A stretch of DNA of 64,000 nucleotides from Ignavibacteriales bacterium (GTDB lineage Bacteria > Bacteroidota > Ignavibacteria > Ignavibacteriales > Ignavibacteriaceae). Numbering within the stretch: position 1 is the first letter of the stretch; every line of letters starts with the position of its first letter. The notes below the pieces were generated by a model. That model was not told the DNA's origin. It did not search any database and was given only the letters and a program-made list of their open reading frames with translations. The stretch covers positions 248,001 through 312,000 of the forward strand of contig DPRR01000006.1 of assembly GCA_003538625.1 (NCBI GenBank). Reading direction: 5' to 3'. The position numbers and the translations under genes are program-made. This document shows positions 1 through 8,631 of the stretch, piece by piece.

Positions 1-572
1 ATAATTTTTGAGGCACGAAATTCATCTCGCCTATGAATAATAGTAACTTCACTTGCGAATTTTGTTAGGAAGTTTGCTTCTTCCATTGCAGTATCACCGC
101 CGCCGACAACAATTATTTTTAATCCCTTAAAGAAAAATCCATCGCAGGTTGCACAGGCAGAAACGCCGTAACCCATATACTTCGATTCACTTTCTATTCC
201 AAGTAATTTTGCAGTAGCACCGGTTGATATAATAATTGAATCAGCAGTATAATTTTCATCATAAGATTTTACTTTGAAAGGACGACTGGAAAAATCAACT
301 TCAGTTATTTCTTTGTAAAAAGATTGTGCACCAAATCGCTGAGCTTGTTTACGCATAATGTCCATTAATGCAGGACCATCAATACCGTGTTCAAATCCTG
401 GATAATTTTCTACTTCAGTAGTGATAGTTAATTGTCCGCCAGGCTGCATTCCTTCAAATATTACCGGATTAAGATTTGCACGTCCGGCATAAATAGCAGC
501 TGTTAATCCAGCAGGACCAGAACCAATAATTAAAACTTTAAAATGATTTTTTTGATTTGCTTGTTCAGACAT
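1..572 (-). CDS. trxB: Thioredoxin reductase, 3' end cut by window
   Basis: Flavoprotein that passes electrons from NADPH to thioredoxin in the cytoplasm. About 190 codons are visible; the C-terminus lies beyond base 1. In order: FAD-binding GSGPAG at residues 17-22, the redox pair CATC (Cys140 and Cys143) in a GVSACATCDG context, and the NADPH-binding GGGDTA motif shortly after. All are standard for bacterial TrxB. The start ATG at 572 is preceded by GGAGAAAA. It is the last gene of a minus-strand redox cluster, but a 239-base gap holding an inverted repeat separates it from queG, so it probably has its own promoter. Confidence 0.95.
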   Translation of the reverse strand, partial: MSEQANQKNHFKVLIIGSGPAGLTAAIYAGRANLNPVIFEGMQPGGQLTITTEVENYPGFEHGIDGPALMDIMRKQAQRFGAQSFYKEITEVDFSSRPFKVKSYDENYTADSIIISTGATAKLLGIESESKYMGYGVSACATCDGFFFKGLKIIVVGGGDTAMEEANFLTKFASEVTIIHRRDEFRASKI

Positions 573-685
573 TTTTTCTCCAAAACTGATTATGAGCTAA
601 AATTTATTTTTTCGTACTTGTAAGATTCAGATAAGTTAGTGAAGATTCAAGAATGACGTTTAATTCTTATTCTTCCGATTTTGAA

Positions 686-802
686 ATTGTCATTTCGAAT
701 CCGGCTTCAGTCGGTGAGAAATCTGAATACTAATTCATTCATAAGTAGTGAAAAATAAAAGTTACAGATTTCTCGGTCGCAGACTTCCTCGAAATGACAA
801 TT
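686..802. repeat. REP-like inverted repeat, family A copy 1
   Basis: The ends are inverted copies: ATTGTCATTTCGA at 686-698 and TCGAAATGACAAT at 790-802. Inside, AGAAATCTG near 717-725 is mirrored by CAGATTTCT near 764-772. The whole could fold as a long bulged hairpin. Related copies lie at 1741-1830 (variant) and 38200-38277. It sits in the gap between trxB and queG and codes for nothing recognisable. Confidence 0.75.
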
Positions 803-811
803 ATTAAAACT

Positions 812-1747
812 TCACTCAAAAAGAAATCTTGCATTTCTTTGCAAGCCTTTAAGTTTAGTCCTTTTAACCGGGCTTTCCACAAATCGTTCCTTAAAGGATT
901 CATTATCCAATTTCATTACTTCATCATAAGTTAATTCTTTGTTGTTTGGATAAAATTCTCTAATCGAAGTTGCTATAGAAAATTTTTGATTCCATGGACA
1001 AACATCCTGACAAATATCACAACCAAAAATCCAGTTATCAAACTTCCCTTTTAATTCAATCGGAATTTCATTTTTATTTTCAATTGTTTGGAATGAAATA
1101 CATTTATTTGCATCAACAACATATTCCTGAACAATAGCATGTGTTGGACAGGCATCAATACAAGCCTTACAGGTTCCACAGTGATCAGCAATCAAAGCAG
1201 AATAATCAAACTCATAATTTGTGATTAAAGTTGCAATAAAGAACCAACTACCAATTTCCGGATTTATAACATTCGTATGTTTTCCCATCCAGCCTATCCC
1301 TGCCCGAACAGCCCAGGCTTTGTCCATAACAGGTCCGGTATCTACGTAAGATATTGACTCAAATTCAGAATCAATTTCTTTTAACATTGTTTCGAGTTCA
1401 TCCAGTTTTTGCCAGATGACAAGATGATAATCTTTTCCCCAGGCATAGCGGGATACTTTACCTTTATCTTTTTCGTTCGTATAGTTATCAGGTATGTAAT
1501 AGTTGAGTGCAAGAGATATTATACTTTTAGCATTTGGTAAAATTTCTTTTACATCTTTTCTTTTATGGGGATTCTTCTCCATGTATCCCATTGATGCTTG
1601 AAAACCTTTATCTAACCATTGCCGAAGTTTTTCGGTTTCATCTTCAAGCGAATCTGCTTGTGCAAAACCAACAAGATCAAATCCAAGCTGCTTTGCTTTA
1701 TCAATTACTATTTGATTGGTTAGTCTGAGCATATTACTCATTGTCAT
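812..1747 (-). CDS. queG: Epoxyqueuosine reductase
   Basis: Catalyses the last step of queuosine synthesis, reducing epoxyqueuosine to queuosine in the wobble position of GUN-anticodon tRNAs. The known family uses cobalamin and two [4Fe-4S] clusters. Cluster motifs are visible as CGTCKACIDACP and GCDICQDVCP in the C-terminal half, after an N-terminal DUF1730-type region. At 311 residues it is shorter than E. coli QueG, lacking the C-terminal HEAT-like extension, as in many Bacteroidota-type proteins. The start is uncertain: ATGs lie at 1747, 1741 and 1732, none has a strong ribosome binding site, and the first two touch a REP-like repeat. The cobalamin need links it to the B12-controlled receptor at 53.6 kb. 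Confidence 0.92.
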   Translation of the reverse strand: MTMSNMLRLTNQIVIDKAKQLGFDLVGFAQADSLEDETEKLRQWLDKGFQASMGYMEKNPHKRKDVKEILPNAKSIISLALNYYIPDNYTNEKDKGKVSRYAWGKDYHLVIWQKLDELETMLKEIDSEFESISYVDTGPVMDKAWAVRAGIGWMGKHTNVINPEIGSWFFIATLITNYEFDYSALIADHCGTCKACIDACPTHAIVQEYVVDANKCISFQTIENKNEIPIELKGKFDNWIFGCDICQDVCPWNQKFSIATSIREFYPNNKELTYDEVMKLDNESFKERFVESPVKRTKLKGLQRNARFLFE

Positions 1748-1830
1748 CTTGAGCGAAGTCGAAAGATGACATTTAGTTTTTATATAAAGAAGGTCACTCT
1801 TCTTCCCTCGACTTCGCTCGGGATGACATT
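1741..1830. repeat. REP-like inverted repeat, family A variant
   Basis: TGTCATCTTGAGCGAAGTCG near 1742-1761 is mirrored by CGACTTCGCTCGGGATGACA near 1809-1828. It is a sequence variant of the element at 686-802. It fills the queG to Rieske gap and overlaps the first candidate start codons of queG. Confidence 0.7.
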
Positions 1831-1858
1831 TCAGTGTGACGATGGGATTTTAATTTTC

Positions 1859-2188
1859 CTACCACTTTAATTCTTTAGCTTTTACAATTGCATAAACTTC
1901 ATCATCAATAATCCTAACAGGATATGAATCGAGTCCTCTTGCTCCGGTTGGCTGCTTTCCTGTTTTTAGATTGAACATCCAGCCGTGTGCTGGGCATACA
2001 ACACAACCATCTTCGATAAATCCATCATAAATTAAAGCTGTATGCTGATGCGGACAAATATTATTTAACACATATGCTTCGTTATTTACTTTAAATACGG
2101 CTAATTCAACATCATTAATTAAAAATCGTTTACCCTGTTTTTCTTTAAGATCAGAAAGACTGCAGATTTTTGTATAAGTTTCTTCCAT
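1859..2188 (-). CDS. Rieske [2Fe-2S] ferredoxin-like protein
   Basis: Small soluble Rieske protein of 109 residues, of the type that acts as an electron carrier or as the small subunit of oxygenase or nitrite reductase systems (NirD/BphF-like). The two cluster-binding boxes are present: CPHQH around residues 45-49 and CPAHGW around residues 64-69. There is no signal peptide or membrane anchor, so it is cytoplasmic. Its ATG directly follows the stop codon of the upstream MBL-fold gene, so the two are translationally linked. The electron-transfer partner cannot be told from the sequence. The adjacent hydrolase suggests a shared pathway, which is inference. Confidence 0.85.
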   Translation of the reverse strand: MEETYTKICSLSDLKEKQGKRFLINDVELAVFKVNNEAYVLNNICPHQHTALIYDGFIEDGCVVCPAHGWMFNLKTGKQPTGARGLDSYPVRIIDDEVYAIVKAKELKW

Positions 2189-3034
2189 CTATTCAAAATC
2201 CCGAAATAATTTGTCCTGTACGATTCCTTTTTCTGAATGTTTAACAGTAGCTAATGCAAAGTCAGGATCGTGTCCAAAATATAGAAACCAATTTTGATCT
2301 GCTGCCAATTCAAGATATTTCTTTTTTTCCTGAACAGTTACAAGCGGCTGTAAATCATATCCCATTATATAAGGAATTCGTATTTGTGAAACGAATGGCA
2401 TCAGATCGCAGCAGTATAAAACATTACATATGGAATCAGAAATAAGTATCATTTGTTGTGCGAATGTATGACCATTAATTATTTTGAAGGAAATATTTTC
2501 ATCAAAGTTTGTTTCTCCATCAATAAAATTCAGAACGCCCTCTGTATAAAGAGGTTCAAAATTTTCTTTTATGTAACTTCCTTTATCCCTTTCAGAAGGA
2601 TTCATTGCCCATTCAAAGTTTTTCTTTTGTACATGATATTTTGCATTCGGAAATGCAGGAATGAATTTACCGTTTTCTGGATTAGTAGAACCTCCTGTAT
2701 GATCAAAATGAAGATGAGTTAGTAAAACATCCGTAATTTGATCAGGTTTAATTCCCTTTTGTTCAAGGGCGGTTTCCAGACTAAAATTTGCATTTATATT
2801 ATAAATTTTTTTTGATTTTTCATCCCACTTATTTCCCATTCCTGTATCGATCAGAATCTTTTTATTCTCAGAAATCAATAAAAGATTTCTTGTCGATAAT
2901 CTTACTCTGTTTTGTTCATCCGGAGGATTAGTTTTTTCCCAAAGCGGTTTTGGTATAATGCCAAACATCGCACCGCCATCTAAACTAATATAACCTGAAA
3001 GGATTGTTATAAGCTTGTACTTGCCGACTTGCAT
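2189..3034 (-). CDS. MBL-fold metallo-hydrolase
   Basis: Metallo-beta-lactamase-fold hydrolase of 281 residues. The metal-binding motif HLHFDH lies around residues 107-112, with a later GHT, an Asp in the CCDLMP segment and a C-terminal FGHDPD histidine, giving a complete binuclear zinc site. The layout resembles the AHL-lactonase/quinolone-degrading branch more than glyoxalase II, but the substrate is unknown. There is no signal peptide. It is the first gene of a two-gene unit with the Rieske protein, with zero spacing. Confidence 0.85.
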   Translation of the reverse strand: MQVGKYKLITILSGYISLDGGAMFGIIPKPLWEKTNPPDEQNRVRLSTRNLLLISENKKILIDTGMGNKWDEKSKKIYNINANFSLETALEQKGIKPDQITDVLLTHLHFDHTGGSTNPENGKFIPAFPNAKYHVQKKNFEWAMNPSERDKGSYIKENFEPLYTEGVLNFIDGETNFDENISFKIINGHTFAQQMILISDSICNVLYCCDLMPFVSQIRIPYIMGYDLQPLVTVQEKKKYLELAADQNWFLYFGHDPDFALATVKHSEKGIVQDKLFRDFE

Positions 3035-3142
3035 AATTAATAATATTAGATAATGATTTTTGAAGATAAATAAGATTAAAAATAATTGGAAATGTCTAAA
3101 TTTATGAGTCTAATGAGTTGAGATAATATAACAGAAAAAAGA

Positions 3143-3211
3143 GGCTGTCTGAAATTAATTTAATTAATCTTGCTGATCGTCTAACAATAAAAATTTACTT
3201 TTCAGACAGCC
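3143..3211 (-). terminator. Hairpin terminator after ferredoxin gene
   Basis: GGCTGTCTGAAA at 3143-3154 pairs perfectly with TTTCAGACAGCC at 3200-3211. Read on the minus strand it is followed by a T-rich run and lies 13 bases after the ferredoxin stop codon. The loop of about 45 bases is unusually long for an intrinsic terminator. Confidence 0.6.
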
Positions 3212-3223
3212 GCTTTTTAATAA

Positions 3224-3556
3224 TTATCTGCCTATTCCGTCCAAGTATTCTTTTCTCTTTAGTAAAGTATCAACATCCTCAACATGGTTTGGATCCGGAA
3301 CACAACAATCAACAGGACAAACGGCAGCACATTGTGGTTCATCATGAAAGCCTTTGCATTCAGTACATTTATCCGGAACGATATAGAAAAAATCGGTTGA
3401 ATAAAAACCAGTTGCGCCTGAAGGAGCTGCATCATCTTTTCCATAATGCGCGCCTGTCAATTCCCAATCTACTCCACCCTCATAAATTGCCGTATTTGGA
3501 CATTCAGGCTCGCAAGCTCCGCAATTGATGCATTCTTCAGTTATCATTATAGCCAT
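3224..3556 (-). CDS. Two-cluster [4Fe-4S] ferredoxin, Chlorobium type
   Basis: Low-potential electron carrier of 110 residues. The first cluster is bound by Cys9, Cys12, Cys15 and Cys19 in a CINCGACEPEC motif. The second motif has an eight-residue insertion between its second and third cysteines (Cys64, Cys67, Cys76, Cys80), and extra cysteines follow at 84-85. This arrangement is characteristic of the Chlorobium/Allochromatium ferredoxins that serve reductive carboxylating enzymes. It is monocistronic: a hairpin terminator follows, and the upstream gene is 128 bases away. AAGGAGAAATT precedes the ATG. Confidence 0.93.
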   Translation of the reverse strand: MAIMITEECINCGACEPECPNTAIYEGGVDWELTGAHYGKDDAAPSGATGFYSTDFFYIVPDKCTECKGFHDEPQCAAVCPVDCCVPDPNHVEDVDTLLKRKEYLDGIGR

Positions 3557-3684
3557 ATTAATTTCTCCTTAAATTCTTATCAGAATAATGTGAATAAAAA
3601 TATTTTCTAAAACTGCACTCCATTTTATGAAAAGTCGGACTATAGTTCAAGGTACAATCAAAAAAGATGTTAATTTTAAACAAT

Positions 3685-4407
3685 TTACCAACTTCCACTA
3701 GCTCCGCCTCCTCCAAAAGAGCCGCCGCCGCCGCTAAATCCTCCACCACCACCCCATCCGCTGCTGCCACCCCAACTACTTGTCCCGCTTGACCAGCCGC
3801 GTGATCCAGTCCCGGTTCTGTAAATTCCGCCAGGAACAAATGGACCGCCGCCTTTCATAAAAATAAAGATTACGAAAATTATGATGATAAATATTATAAA
3901 CGGAAATCCTTGCTCTTCTTCAGCATCATCAGCTTTGTACTCTCCTCCGATGGCTTTAATAATTGCATTTATTCCATCGGTTATACCGAGAAAATATTCA
4001 TCATTCCTGAATTTTGGACGTATCACATTTCTGATAATTGAACTTGCAATAGCATCAGGTACAGCCCCTTCTAATCCGTAACCTACTTCAATTCTTAATT
4101 CTCTATCTTCCTTTGCTATTAAAAGTAATATTCCATTATCATTTTTTTTAGTTCCGATTTTATTTTTTGCAGCAATTTCTTCTGATAGCATCTCGATTGG
4201 ATAATCATTAAGCGAGGGAATCATCAATACAATGATTTGATTGGAAGTAGTATCTGCATATGTTTTTAATCTTACATTTAACTCATTTAACTCTGTTTGA
4301 TTGAGTGTATTTGTTAAATCAGTTGCCCACATTTTCAGAACCGGTATCTCCGGTTGTGCAAATGCAGATGAGATTAAAATCAGCAATAAAAAAACACGTA
4401 ACTTCAT
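3685..4407 (-). CDS. TPM-domain protein (YgcG-like)
   Basis: Exported membrane protein of 240 residues. A signal peptide at residues 1-17 ends in AFA. A TPM domain follows (about 25-145; WATDLTNTLNQTE and EIGYGLEG-like segments), then a transmembrane helix near 170-185 and a long Gly/Ser-rich tail ending GGGASGSW. TPM proteins are membrane-associated, and roles in photosystem repair or respiratory complex assembly have been shown for some relatives; the role here is unknown. The gene follows lemA by three bases, a pairing widely conserved in bacteria. The repetitive tail produces a misleading antisense reading frame. Confidence 0.88.
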   Translation of the reverse strand: MKLRVFLLLILISSAFAQPEIPVLKMWATDLTNTLNQTELNELNVRLKTYADTTSNQIIVLMIPSLNDYPIEMLSEEIAAKNKIGTKKNDNGILLLIAKEDRELRIEVGYGLEGAVPDAIASSIIRNVIRPKFRNDEYFLGITDGINAIIKAIGGEYKADDAEEEQGFPFIIFIIIIFVIFIFMKGGGPFVPGGIYRTGTGSRGWSSGTSSWGGSSGWGGGGGFSGGGGSFGGGGASGSW

Positions 4408-4410
4408 TCT

Positions 4411-5019
4411 TTAAAATTCTACTTTAGGCGGAGTATCTGCACCCTGTATAGATTTAAAATACTGTTTTTCTCCAAACCCAAACATTCCTGCAAACATCGA
4501 GGCCGGAAATCTTTTTATAGTTGTATTATACTGCTGAACAACTTCATTGAATTTTCTTCTTTCAACAGAAATTCTGTTTTCAGTTCCCTCTAACTGAGCC
4601 TGAAGCTGCAGAAAGTTTTCATTTGCTTTTAACTGAGGATAATTTTCGACGGTTACTAATAATCTTGAAAGAGCGCTGCTTAGCTCGCCTTGCAAAGATT
4701 GAAATTTAGCAAACGCCTGCGGATCATTAAGGAGTTCCGGCGTAATATTTAATTTGCCAACGCTTGCCCTAGCTTCAGTAACTCTGGTAAGCACTTCTTT
4801 TTCAAAATCAGCATAGCCTTTTACTGTGCTAACAAGATTAGGTATAAGGTCTGCCCGGCGTTGATATTGATTTTCAACCTGAGACCATTGTTGTACTACC
4901 GCCTGATCTAAAGTAACCAGATTATTATACGTGCTAATTCCCCAAAAAACTAACATCCCAACAGCTAAAAGAACAACGCCGCCAATGGCACATCCTATCA
5001 TCATTCCTTTATTTTTCAT
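4411..5019 (-). CDS. lemA: LemA family protein
   Basis: Membrane-anchored protein of 202 residues with an N-terminal transmembrane helix (about residues 5-28) and a long helical domain outside. The LemA signature is clear: YNNLVTLDQAVVQQWSQVEN near 31-50, then RRADLIPNLVSTVKGYA, then LEGTENRISVERRKFNEVV. LemA proteins are widespread and of unknown molecular role. The start is well supported by AAGGAG seven bases before the ATG. It forms an operon with the TPM-domain gene three bases downstream, which suggests a shared envelope function. Confidence 0.92.
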   Translation of the reverse strand: MKNKGMMIGCAIGGVVLLAVGMLVFWGISTYNNLVTLDQAVVQQWSQVENQYQRRADLIPNLVSTVKGYADFEKEVLTRVTEARASVGKLNITPELLNDPQAFAKFQSLQGELSSALSRLLVTVENYPQLKANENFLQLQAQLEGTENRISVERRKFNEVVQQYNTTIKRFPASMFAGMFGFGEKQYFKSIQGADTPPKVEF

Positions 5020-5140
5020 TTTACTCCTTATAATTTCTTGAAGAAAATTTGAATTTAACCGTATGAATAGACTTTAAGATTTTATGACAAAAATATAATA
5101 TTTAATGCCGGTAAATGTACACTATAAATTGCGAATTTTT

Positions 5141-5980
5141 TTAAGGTTTTTCTCCACTAAAGTTTTTTTGCAGATATTCAAGAGCATTGTTTGATAATTG
5201 CAAATTCTTTTGGATTACAAATTTTTCAGCATTTTGAATATTACCAGAATAAAACCTTAACCATAATAAATTTCCAATGATTATTCCGTCAAATGCTCTT
5301 TCCTCTACAAAAGAATTAATAGTTAAATAGCCGAATAAAATATTCCAGCCAAGTGAAAGGACTCCGCTTATATATTCCCCGGTGTAAAATTGCCCAAATC
5401 CGGGAATCAAATAAGAACTGTACTTTGCAAATTTTTCAGAGTACAATTTATCATCAACAGATTTACAAAGATTTGCAAGTGTGGTATCAAGTCCTGCTTC
5501 AGAAAAGATTTGATAAGCCTTTTGCCATTGGTTTGAAAACATAAAATTCCATCCTGCCCAATATTTTATTTCCCTTGTTTTGAAAATAAATCTAGAGTCG
5601 TCCAATAATTTGTTTAATATTCTTTCCGACTGCTTATTAGCTCTACGCAAAATATTAGTTCTAGCATTTAATATTTGCGATTCAAAATATTCAGAATCGT
5701 TTTTAGCATTTATTTCTGCAAGCGTAAAGTACTTCACTGCATCATCAAACTTTGCACCTTTTTTATAACATTTTCCAATTAATAAATTTGTTTGGAATGA
5801 AAAGGTATTTTCTTTATCAAAAAACTGAAGTCGTTTTAATTCGGTGATCGCATCAAAAAATTTCTCCTGCACATAAAGATTATATGCATATTCATATTGT
5901 TGCTGCTTTGAGTTCTGTGAAAATACATTTATCAGAAGCAAAGGAATTAGAGCTAATATTTTTTTATTTACAAAAATCAT
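5141..5980 (-). CDS. Exported TPR-like protein, paralog of next gene
   Basis: No characterised family was recognised. From the ATG at 5980 the protein has about 279 residues: a signal peptide (IFVNKKILALIPLLLINVF), a helical repeat region resembling TPRs (about 30-170), then a C-terminal hydrophobic pair of segments with IPGFGQFYTGEYISG and FYSGNIQNAEKF. The same C-terminal pattern occurs in the gene just upstream, so the two are tandem paralogs. An earlier in-frame ATG at 6040 would extend it 76 bases into the upstream gene and hide the signal peptide, so 5980 was chosen; even so it overlaps the upstream stop by 17 bases, implying coupling. Confidence 0.7.
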   Translation of the reverse strand: MIFVNKKILALIPLLLINVFSQNSKQQQYEYAYNLYVQEKFFDAITELKRLQFFDKENTFSFQTNLLIGKCYKKGAKFDDAVKYFTLAEINAKNDSEYFESQILNARTNILRRANKQSERILNKLLDDSRFIFKTREIKYWAGWNFMFSNQWQKAYQIFSEAGLDTTLANLCKSVDDKLYSEKFAKYSSYLIPGFGQFYTGEYISGVLSLGWNILFGYLTINSFVEERAFDGIIIGNLLWLRFYSGNIQNAEKFVIQKNLQLSNNALEYLQKNFSGEKP

Positions 5981-6866
5981 AAACCGGGGTAAAATAATTT
6001 TTCTCTTGCAGAAATAACTTAACACCTTCATCAAATTCAAAATTTATTTTAGCATTAAATATTTGCGCGGAAGCAATTGATCCGTAAATATTACCAGTAT
6101 AAAATCCTACTCCTGCTGCAGTAAAAATCCATGCACGCTCTGAATGATTGTGTTCAAAATTAGTGTAAGCTAAATAAGTGAAAAGACCGGTTAAGAGAAA
6201 CGCAGTAATTCCATCGCTATAATCTTTGGTATAAATTTTTCCGGCACCGGGAATAATTGTAGAAAGTATTCCGGCAATTATTCCGCTTTTATAGCTGGGA
6301 TTTGTTTTTCGATCATAAAAATTTGATAAAGTTTTTTTCTCATTTTCATCGAACGGAAATAAAAATATTTGTTTATCAGGCAATTCATGGTTTAATAACA
6401 ATCTTGAAGTATTTTTTATTTTTTCTGCATTGATTGAGTATCTGGATTTTGATTCTATTATTTCATCCGCATAAGTAAAATATTGTGAATTTACATTTAG
6501 CAAATACAATGATTTAAGCAGCTCGATTTTGCTTTCTTCATACAATGGTGATGTTATTTTAATAGTTTTAAATTTTTCTACAGCATCAATCTGATCATTA
6601 ATGGATGAGTAGCTGATTGCGATTTTAAATTGAATGGTGTCATCATCAATAAAGCTTAAATATTTTTCATATTCATAAATCGCTCTGAGGTAATCTTTAT
6701 CACAGAAAAGAAAATCTGCAAATGATTTTATGTTTTGGGGTGAATGAAAATTAATCTGCTGGCAAAGTGAAGTGGAAGAAATTGAAACTATTTGAAGAAA
6801 TATTCCCATAAAAAAAAACAACATCCTTTTTAAAGAGGCTATCTTTTTAAAATTAAAAATATTCAT
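5964..6866 (-). CDS. Exported TPR-like protein with IPGxG membrane domain
   Basis: About 300 residues of no recognised family. It has a hydrophobic N-terminus (signal peptide or anchor within 1-36), a helical repeat-like middle, and a C-terminal domain with two or three hydrophobic segments. That domain carries IPGAGKIYTKDYSDG, then FTYLAYTNF and FYTGNIYGS. The IPGxGxxYxxxYxxG pattern is shared with the next gene and resembles the TM2/DUF5683-like hairpin family. Its start overlaps the stop of the YidD-like gene by four bases. The three genes probably form one transcript behind the acyl-CoA dehydrogenase. Confidence 0.7.
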   Translation of the reverse strand: MNIFNFKKIASLKRMLFFFMGIFLQIVSISSTSLCQQINFHSPQNIKSFADFLFCDKDYLRAIYEYEKYLSFIDDDTIQFKIAISYSSINDQIDAVEKFKTIKITSPLYEESKIELLKSLYLLNVNSQYFTYADEIIESKSRYSINAEKIKNTSRLLLNHELPDKQIFLFPFDENEKKTLSNFYDRKTNPSYKSGIIAGILSTIIPGAGKIYTKDYSDGITAFLLTGLFTYLAYTNFEHNHSERAWIFTAAGVGFYTGNIYGSIASAQIFNAKINFEFDEGVKLFLQEKNYFTPVYDFCK

Positions 6867-7327
6867 TCTTTATTTACAATTCTGTTGGCCGGAATAAATT
6901 TTATTTTTGTTTCGCTAAGTGTATATAATGATATAGGATCATAATAGTGTCGTGAATCAAATTTTGGATAGTGATCCTGTCTTCCAAAAATATTTGTATC
7001 CCTGGTAAATCTATCAAAAAACATTAGAATACCCTGAACCGGATTTGTTTCTCTAATTGATTGAACAAGAAAACCTGAACAGGATGGTTGAAAAGGACAA
7101 TTTGCTCCATCCACATCTGATACAAAAAACCAGTAAGCATTTATTATAGGTTTAACTATGATATCTGAAACTGATTCGATAGAAAGATCATATTCCCTTT
7201 CAATGAAGGAGTTCTTAAGCTGATAAGTCGGGTCAGATTTTTCCCATCTGACCCAATCTGTTTGGGGATAAATAATAAGTTGTAAAATGAAAAATAGAAT
7301 TAGTAAATATTTATTATTTATTATCAA
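6863..7327 (-). CDS. Exported YidD-like protein
   Basis: A 154-residue protein whose core matches YidD, the membrane protein insertion efficiency factor: a short hydrophobic stretch IVKPIINAYWFFV, then NCPFQPSCSGFLVQSIRE, then GILMFFDRFTRD, in the family order. Typical YidD is about 70-110 residues and has no signal peptide. This one has an added signal-like N-terminus (residues 3-20) and extra residues at both ends, so it is a divergent, probably exported version. It overlaps the stop of the acyl-CoA dehydrogenase gene by 14 bases and is followed by two paralogous membrane proteins. The function is inferred only from the motif. Confidence 0.72.
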   Translation of the reverse strand: MIINNKYLLILFFILQLIIYPQTDWVRWEKSDPTYQLKNSFIEREYDLSIESVSDIIVKPIINAYWFFVSDVDGANCPFQPSCSGFLVQSIRETNPVQGILMFFDRFTRDTNIFGRQDHYPKFDSRHYYDPISLYTLSETKIKFIPANRIVNKE

Positions 7328-8459
7328 GTAAAGCTCTTGCTATTACTACTTTTTGAATTTCTGAAGTGCCTTCATATATCTCAGTAATTTTAGAGTCACG
7401 CAGATATCTTTCGACAAGATATTCGCGTACATAACCATAACCGCCATGAATCTGAATCGCATCAAGTGCATTTTGTACTGCAACTTTTGATGCATAAAGT
7501 TTTGCCATCGCGGCTTCCTTATAATACTGTTTACCCGCATCCTTTAATGCCGCTGCTTTTAGTGTTAACATTTTAGCCGCATCAACTTTTACAGACATAT
7601 CCGCAAGCATGAATTGTATAGCCTGAAAATTAGAAATAGTTTGTCCGAATGCTTTTCGTTCTTTTGCATATTTTATTGCAGCATCTAAAGAAGCTTCAGC
7701 AATTCCGACAGCCTGAGATGCAATACCAATTCTTCCACCGTTAAGTGTGTTCATTGCAAAATTAAATCCTTTACCTTCTTCCCAAACTAAATTAGAAGCA
7801 GGAACTTTACAGTTTTGAAATGTTAGTGAACAGGTATCCGAGCTTCTTATTCCCAGTTTGTCTTCTTTCACACCGTGATCGAAACCAGGTGTACCTTTTT
7901 CCACTACAAAAGTTGAAATACCTTTATGCGCTTGTTCTTTGTTTGTTGTAGCCATTACTAAAACATAGTCGGCCGTAGTTCCATTCGTGATCCAATTCTT
8001 GATTCCATTTAAGCTAAAGTAATCTCCTTCTTTGTCTGCCATAGTTTTTTGTTTTGTTGCATCACTGCCAGCCTCGGGTTCAGATAAGGCAAAAGCTCCT
8101 AGTTTTTCTCCTTTAGCCAATGGAACAAGATATTTTTGTTTTATATAATCCGAACCATATTTCTCTAATCCATAACAAACCAATGAATTATTTACAGACA
8201 TGATTACTCCAACGCTGGCATCGACTTTAGAAACTTCTATCATAGCTAAAACGTAACTTATCGTATCCAGACCTGCACCGCCGTAATCAGGAGAGACCAT
8301 CATACCCATAAATCCAAGTTCGCCCATTTTTTTTACTATCTCAGCAGGAAATTCTGCGGATTTATCTCTTTGTACAGCGGAAGGAGCAATCTCATTTAAT
8401 GCAAAATCTTTAGCCGATTCTTGGATCATCAAATGTTCTTCAGTCAGATCAAAATTCAT
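7314..8459 (-). CDS. Acyl-CoA dehydrogenase, short-chain type
   Basis: FAD-dependent enzyme that forms the alpha-beta double bond of acyl-CoA in beta-oxidation or branched-chain degradation, giving electrons to ETF. The length of 381 residues is normal. Signatures: AFALSEPEAGSDA, NGIKNWITNG, KAFGQTISNFQAIQF, QIHGGYGYVREY and the C-terminal EIYEGTSEIQ. The Glu of YEG (about residue 363) is in the catalytic position of the butyryl/medium-chain branch, so a short-chain substrate is likely. No ETF or thiolase genes are nearby. The only linkage is to the overlapping YidD-like gene downstream. Confidence 0.92.
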   Translation of the reverse strand: MNFDLTEEHLMIQESAKDFALNEIAPSAVQRDKSAEFPAEIVKKMGELGFMGMMVSPDYGGAGLDTISYVLAMIEVSKVDASVGVIMSVNNSLVCYGLEKYGSDYIKQKYLVPLAKGEKLGAFALSEPEAGSDATKQKTMADKEGDYFSLNGIKNWITNGTTADYVLVMATTNKEQAHKGISTFVVEKGTPGFDHGVKEDKLGIRSSDTCSLTFQNCKVPASNLVWEEGKGFNFAMNTLNGGRIGIASQAVGIAEASLDAAIKYAKERKAFGQTISNFQAIQFMLADMSVKVDAAKMLTLKAAALKDAGKQYYKEAAMAKLYASKVAVQNALDAIQIHGGYGYVREYLVERYLRDSKITEIYEGTSEIQKVVIARALLDNK

Positions 8460-8631
8460 TTTAATTCCTTTTTTTATTTTGATAAAATCCTGTTAATTTT
8501 AACTCGATTGATTCTGGAGTTTATTTTATATCAAAAAATAAAGTAATAAAACTTATGTATCAATCAATGGGGTAATTGTTAATAAACTTAATACTGTATT
8601 TTTTGAGATAGATTATTTATAGTTTTACTTT

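Noticed and set aside
3558..3839. 93-residue minus-strand frame rich in Ala/Gly/Val
   Set aside because: It is a frame-shifted reading of the Gly-rich tail of the TPM-domain gene plus intergenic sequence; it has no family signal and conflicts with a well-supported gene.
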